Assembly: GCA_947254025.1 (NCBI GenBank)
Contig: CAMYBS010000006.1
Coordinates: forward strand, 1-64,000
Direction of reading: 5' to 3'
DNA from: an uncultured Clostridia bacterium
GTDB lineage: Bacteria; Bacillota; Clostridia; Tissierellales; Peptoniphilaceae
Length of the DNA stretch: 64,000 nucleotides
This document shows positions 60,851-64,000 of this stretch, piece after piece. How positions within the stretch are numbered: the first letter of the stretch is position 1; each line of letters opens with the position of its first letter. The position numbers were made by a program, and so were the translations under genes. The notes beneath the pieces were generated by a model, which saw nothing but the letters and a program-made list of their open reading frames with translations, was not told the origin of the DNA and did no database searches.

Positions 60851-61894
60851 CTACTTAATTAAAATATATTTATCGTCGAATTTTTTTGCTTTTGCAATTA
60901 TGCCAACTCCAAATGGAAGGTCTATCCTTTCCATGTATGTCTTTGCATCCTCTTCTGACAAGGATATTAGTAGTCCTCCAGAAGTTTGTGGGTCAAATAA
61001 AAGGTCCTCCATCTCCCTTTTTATCTCAGCATCTATCCTAAAGTTTTCACCAACGAAAATTCTGTTGTCATATGCACCTGCTGGTACAAGACCCATCATC
61101 GCATAGTCAAGAGCTCCCTTTAGTACAGGTAATTTCTCTGTATAGATCTCAACGGTAACGTCAGTGTTTCTAAGCATTTCGTATACGTGACCCATAAGTC
61201 CAAAGCCTGTAATGTCTGTGCAGGCATGCACATCAAGTCCTTCCATAGCGTCCTTTGCCTTCTTGTTAAGAGTCTTCATTACTAAAGTTGCTTCATCCAA
61301 AGCATCCTTGTCACAGATGCCGCCCTTAACAGCAGTGTTAATTATTCCAAGGCCAAGTGGCTTTGTTAATATAAGGACGTCTCCTTCTTTAACTCCAGTA
61401 TTCCTCAAAACTTTGTCTGGATGAACAAAGCCTGTAACGCTCATGCCGTACTTAAGCTCGTCATCTTGAACAGTATGTCCACCTATTAGCAAGGCGCCTG
61501 CTTCCTTAACCTTGTCAAAGCCGCCCTTCAATATTAGCTTTAATACTTCTGGCGATAGACAGTTTGGAAAACACGATATATTCATCGCAAGTATAGGTTC
61601 ACCGCCCATAGCATAAACGTCAGATAGTGAGTTTGCTGCTGCAATCTGTCCAAATGTGTATGGGTCGTCAACTATTGGAGTGAAGAAGTCCAAAGTTTCT
61701 ATGATTGCTCTGTCTTCACTGACCTTGTACACAGCTGCGTCATCACTAGTCTCCAAACCTACCAATAGATTTGGATCTGGTGCACTCTTTTCTAGTCCCT
61801 TTAATATTTGATCTAAAACCTCCGGTTTTACCTTAGCCGCTCAGCCAGATGTCTTAGCAAAACTTGTTAATTTTACATTTAAATCGTTATTCAT
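60851..61894 (-). CDS. selD: Selenide, water dikinase, itself a selenoprotein (UGA-coded Sec18)
   Basis: 347 aa read from the ATG at 61894 through an in-frame TGA at 61841-61843. The N-terminus is MNNDLNVKLTSFAKTSG-Sec-AAKVKPEVLDQ, so Sec falls exactly at the catalytic Cys/Sec of the SelD TSG(C/U)AAK motif. The following Lys is conserved. Downstream are ETSDDAAVYK, LDFFTPIVDDPYTFGQIAAANSLSDVYAMGG, GHTVQDDELKYGMSVTG and TDITGFGLMGH. Without recoding, translation from an internal TTG at 61765 would lack the active site. A hairpin follows the UGA. The ribosome-binding site overlaps the comEA stop. Confidence 0.96.
61813..61843 (-). promoter_or_regulatory. SECIS-like hairpin at the selD UGA
   Basis: After TGA and a 10-nt spacer, a 7-bp stem UAAAACC / GGUUUUA closes a GGA loop, with its loop about 17 nt from the UGA, as expected for bacterial SECIS elements. 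Confidence 0.75.
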
Positions 61895-61898
61895 GCAG

Positions 61899-62510
61899 TC
61901 ACCTTCCGTTTACACTTATATATTCCTTAATATTTTTAAATTTATTCTCTCCAATGCCTTCTATGTTCATCACGTCTTCAATCTTTTTAAACTTCTTCTG
62001 CTCTCTGTAATCAATAAACTTCTGCGCAGTCTTCTCTCCGATGCCAGGTAGCGTCATTAGCTCACTTAGACTCGCTTTGTTAATGTTGATCTTCTTAGTC
62101 TTAGCATCTATCGCCGCGCTAGTTATGCCTTCTTCGCTAGACCCACTCTTTGATGGCACTATGATTCTCTCCTCATCAACGAGCTTCTCAGATAGATTAA
62201 TCTGATTAATGTCAGCATCATCAGTCAAACCGCCTGCTTCTTTAACAAGGTCGTCCATACGAGTGCCCGCCTTCATCTTGTATACACCAGGCTTTTTGAT
62301 CTCGCCCGTGATGTGAGTGTATATGTATTCTGTGTCCTCATCACTCTCATCATTTAAAGAGTCCTTTGTGCTTGAGTCATAAGCCTTTTGCACAGTAATA
62401 CCATCATCACTAGTGCTAAAAAAGTCTGTATTCATTACCTTTACAAATATTATAATAAGTGCGACTATAAGTACTATCTTAAGTCCCCTCTTAATTTTAT
62501 CGATGTCCAT
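61899..62510 (-). CDS. comEA: ComEA-like DNA-uptake protein
   Basis: 203 aa. One N-terminal transmembrane helix (about 9-26), an acidic linker, an SLBB domain (YTHITGEIKKPGVYKMKAGTRMDDLVKEAGGLTDDAD), a Ser/Gly linker, then a helix-hairpin-helix pair (ININKASLSELMTLPGIGEKTAQKFIDYRE, EDVMNIEGIGENKFKNIKEYI). ComEA binds DNA outside the membrane during natural transformation. comEB and comEC are not adjacent; the gene instead heads the selDAB run. Confidence 0.94.
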   Translation of the reverse strand: MDIDKIKRGLKIVLIVALIIIFVKVMNTDFFSTSDDGITVQKAYDSSTKDSLNDESDEDTEYIYTHITGEIKKPGVYKMKAGTRMDDLVKEAGGLTDDADINQINLSEKLVDEERIIVPSKSGSSEEGITSAAIDAKTKKININKASLSELMTLPGIGEKTAQKFIDYREQKKFKKIEDVMNIEGIGENKFKNIKEYISVNGR

Positions 62511-62676
62511 AGAATCACCAGATATATTATACCATAAATTTGATAAAAATGAAACAACTTTGTGAACTTTTATTCATAAAGCTTTGCAATGCTTGCAATC
62601 ACTTATACTTATATGCACTTACTGTCCATATTAAACATTAACTCGCAGGGCATAGCTTAGAAGCTACATATATAAT

Positions 62677-62790
62677 GAGAGGCTTGACATATAGTGAGTG
62701 GCTTGCTATATATAGAGAGGCTTGGCATATGATGAGTGGCTTGCTATATATAGAGTGGCTTGCTATATAGTGACAAGCTTGGCACCATAA
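62677..62790. repeat. Six 19-bp tandem repeats between comEA and ssrA
   Basis: Units start at 62677, 62696, 62715, 62734, 62753 and 62772. Copies 2 and 4 are identical (GAGTGGCTTGCTATATATA); copy 5 differs only at the end; copies 1 and 3 carry GAGAGGCTTGACAT and GAGAGGCTTGGCAT; copy 6 is degenerate. Period is exactly 19 bp throughout. The rest of the 318-bp gap (62511-62828) holds only the tmRNA terminator and no gene that I can see. Confidence 0.9.
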
Positions 62791-62793
62791 ACA

Positions 62794-62825
62794 TAAAAAA
62801 AGGCTATAGACCAAGTCTATAACCT
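62794..62825 (-). terminator. Terminator of ssrA
   Basis: 11-bp stem with G-U pairs (AGGTTATAGAC / GTCTATAGCCT) and a run of seven T on the minus strand, 3 nt after the tmRNA CCA. Confidence 0.88.
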
Positions 62826-62828
62826 ATG

Positions 62829-63177
62829 TGGTGGAGATGATGGGAGTCGAACCCATGTCCGAAAACCCTTCCTAAAGAACTTCTCCGAGCGCAGTTTCTT
62901 ATAAAGTTTCACTAAGACCAATTTAAGAAACAAAACAAGTCTTAGCTAGCTTTAAAATAATCTTTTAACTTTTAAGCTTGGCTAAAAGATCTTCTCGTCT
63001 AAGTTGACCCAATATAAAGCCGTACGAGAAAACTCTATATTGAGAGCTAGCCTAACTAGGCAGCGTATGCAAAATTATTGTTTTCTGCGTTTATATTTTT
63101 TTGACAGATGTAACGTATCCATCGAATCGGCTCGCTATTCTAAATTCCAAATCCCCGTCGAAACCAAATTCATCCCC
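62829..63177 (-). ncRNA. ssrA: Transfer-messenger RNA (tmRNA)
   Basis: 349 nt including encoded CCA. The tRNA-like ends pair (GGGGATG / CATCTCC). The T-arm GGGTTCGACTCCC is followed by the acceptor and CCA, and the 5' side has the GGTTTCGACGGGG tmRNA motif. The tag reading frame, GCA GAA AAC AAT AAT TTT GCA TAC GCT GCC TAG, encodes AENNNFAYAA. Pseudoknot-like pairings fill the middle. It rescues stalled ribosomes with SmpB. Confidence 0.96.
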
Positions 63178-63229
63178 GTGGTATTTTATTATTACCCAGA
63201 AGGCTCTAATACATAACAAGGCAGCTTAA

Positions 63230-63245
63230 GGTGCCCTCGGGCACC
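63230..63245 (-). terminator. GC-rich hairpin after the acetyltransferase gene
   Basis: GGTGCC / GGCACC around a 4-nt loop, 5 nt after the stop of the acetyltransferase gene. No T-run follows, so terminator function is weakly supported. The tmRNA promoter must lie between here and 63177; TAAAAT (63183-63188) is a possible -10. Confidence 0.4.
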
Positions 63246-63250
63246 CATAG

Positions 63251-64000
63251 CTATATTTCCTTTTGATATATTCTGTATGTTATATTAATCTTTGCTCCAA
63301 AGCTTTCAACGTCGTTCATCATGTCTCTGTTGTACTCCCAAATTGTTGAGCCTTCAAGCTCTGTGTAACCCTTTTTAAGCGCGTTTAGATAAGTTTTTAA
63401 GTACATAACGCTTGTAACGCCTTTTTTTCTATACTCTGGCACTACGAATAAAACGAAGAATCTAATTCTGTTGATCTTTCTTTTGTAATACAAGAATTTT
63501 AAGAAACCAAATGGGAACATCTTTCCATTCATCTTCTTAATAGCTTGATTATAGTCTGGCAGTGTTATGTTAAAACCGATTGGCTCGTTTGTCTTATTGT
63601 CTCTAGCTATGAAGATAAGCTCTGAATCGGCAAATGGCACTAGCTGCTTTACTATCTTTCTTATCTCTTCTTCTCTTGGTGGAGCAAAGTCGTCCCACTC
63701 GCGCGGTAAGGCTCTCTCTAGCACATGCATTATGTCCATAGCGTCCTTATCGACATTCGTAAGGTCTATGTTGTCTACTCTGAAATCGAATTTCTTCATT
63801 GCATATGGAACTAGCTTTTCATATCTATCTATGTCGGCGTTGCCTATAGTGTCTTTGTATGCGTAGCAGTCAAAATACTTCTCAAAGCCATACTTAACGA
63901 AGTAGTCGTTGTAGTACTTTTTATTGTATGTGTTCATAATGAATGGTTGTGCGTCGAAGTTATCTATGATGAAGCCTCTATTGTCTTCGCCGCCTGGTAG
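63251..64000 (-). CDS. GNAT-like N-acetyltransferase family protein (partial, N-terminus off the window)
   Basis: At least 249 aa; the frame is open to the right edge and reads LPGGEDNRGFIIDNFDAQPFIMNTYNKKYY before the first internal Met, so the gene starts beyond the window. The family pattern (GP..N..RG.LI..FD..P..M..YN..YY..) and the VPEYRKKGVTSVMYLKTYLNAL acetyl-CoA loop (about 165-185 of the visible part) indicate the large ~370-aa GNAT-like proteins of anaerobes. Acetyl acceptor unknown. Confidence 0.75.
   Translation of the reverse strand, partial: LPGGEDNRGFIIDNFDAQPFIMNTYNKKYYNDYFVKYGFEKYFDCYAYKDTIGNADIDRYEKLVPYAMKKFDFRVDNIDLTNVDKDAMDIMHVLERALPREWDDFAPPREEEIRKIVKQLVPFADSELIFIARDNKTNEPIGFNITLPDYNQAIKKMNGKMFPFGFLKFLYYKRKINRIRFFVLFVVPEYRKKGVTSVMYLKTYLNALKKGYTELEGSTIWEYNRDMMNDVESFGAKINITYRIYQKEI

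Noticed and set aside
61765-61894. Apparent nonsense mutation or truncated selD
   Set aside because: The TGA falls exactly at the catalytic Cys/Sec position, the flanking motif is conserved, a hairpin follows, and selA and selB are adjacent, so it is recoding.
62677-62790. CRISPR-like repeat array
   Set aside because: The units are 19 bp with no unique spacers between them and no cas genes are nearby; it is a plain tandem repeat.
63004-63216. 70-aa open frame over the tmRNA
   Set aside because: It is antisense to a well-supported ssrA; no coding evidence.
56858-64000. tRNA-Sec (selC) near selDAB
   Set aside because: I looked through the gaps for a long acceptor/variable-arm tRNA with a TCA anticodon and found none; selC is presumably outside the window.

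Overview
The window is an AT-rich stretch of a low-GC Gram-positive (Firmicutes/Bacillota) chromosome. Several things point to an anaerobic, non-sporulating member of the Tissierellia, family Peptoniphilaceae or a close relative (Peptoniphilus/Fenollaria type): the anaerobic (cbi) cobalamin route, a selenocysteine system with a Sec-containing SelD, a T-box leader on thrS, and a Bacillus/Clostridium-like rqcP-divIC-S1-tilS-hpt-ftsH-coaX-dusB backbone from which the sporulation genes are missing. The taxon is an inference. I see no insertion sequence, prophage, CRISPR array or rRNA. Nearly all genes lie on the minus strand; the exceptions are the AraC regulator and a three-gene ABC system at 40.0-44.6 kb.

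Layout. 1-4.6 kb: a heterodimeric ABC exporter-type pair (the second gene runs off the left edge), divergent from an AraC regulator with overlapping promoters and a GC-rich palindrome. 4.7-12.1 kb: an NlpC/P60 hydrolase, thrS with its T-box, tRNA-His/Lys/Leu/Arg, an EamA transporter with a lipoprotein, and a stalk-domain surface protein. 12.2-30.2 kb: the cobalamin region. A riboswitch-controlled operon runs cbiK-cbiL fusion, cobD, cbiA, C, D, E, T, F, G, H, J, a Cys-rich small protein, cobU, cobS, cobC, then traX-like and SLH genes. Upstream of it a second run, without a recognisable riboswitch, carries a two-component system, a small unknown protein, cbiP and cbiB. 30.3-37.7 kb: a glutaredoxin-like gene, then the operon map-MATE-DUF1667-peptidyl-prolyl isomerase-asnS-leuS. 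37.8-44.6 kb: a Zn/Cd-type P-ATPase and a MacB-like ABC system with a large CARDB-type extracytoplasmic protein. 44.7-54.8 kb: a phosphodiester glycosidase, an ECF S component with coaX and dusB, a DUF819 protein, and the ftsH-hpt-tilS / S1-divIC-rqcP block. 54.8-64 kb: HU, then comEA-selD-selA-selB-response regulator-SpoVB-like flippase, a 19-bp tandem repeat array, tmRNA, and a partial acetyltransferase.

How they fit. The two cobalamin blocks together cover the route from sirohydrochlorin to the end of nucleotide-loop assembly, but uroporphyrinogen methyltransferase, CobT, the adenosyltransferase and a cobalt importer are not in the window. The most unusual signal is that both cobalamin amidotransferases appear to have lost glutaminase function independently. 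CbiA keeps its C-terminal glutaminase-like domain but has Gly where the nucleophilic Cys should be, and no Cys anywhere in that half. CbiP has lost the whole glutaminase domain while keeping the family's C-terminal tail. This suggests amidation from free ammonia or from an unlinked glutaminase. Other notable points are a CbiK-CbiL fusion, the UGA-encoded Sec in SelD, an orphan OmpR regulator with Glu in place of the phospho-acceptor Asp, and the 19-bp repeat array beside ssrA.
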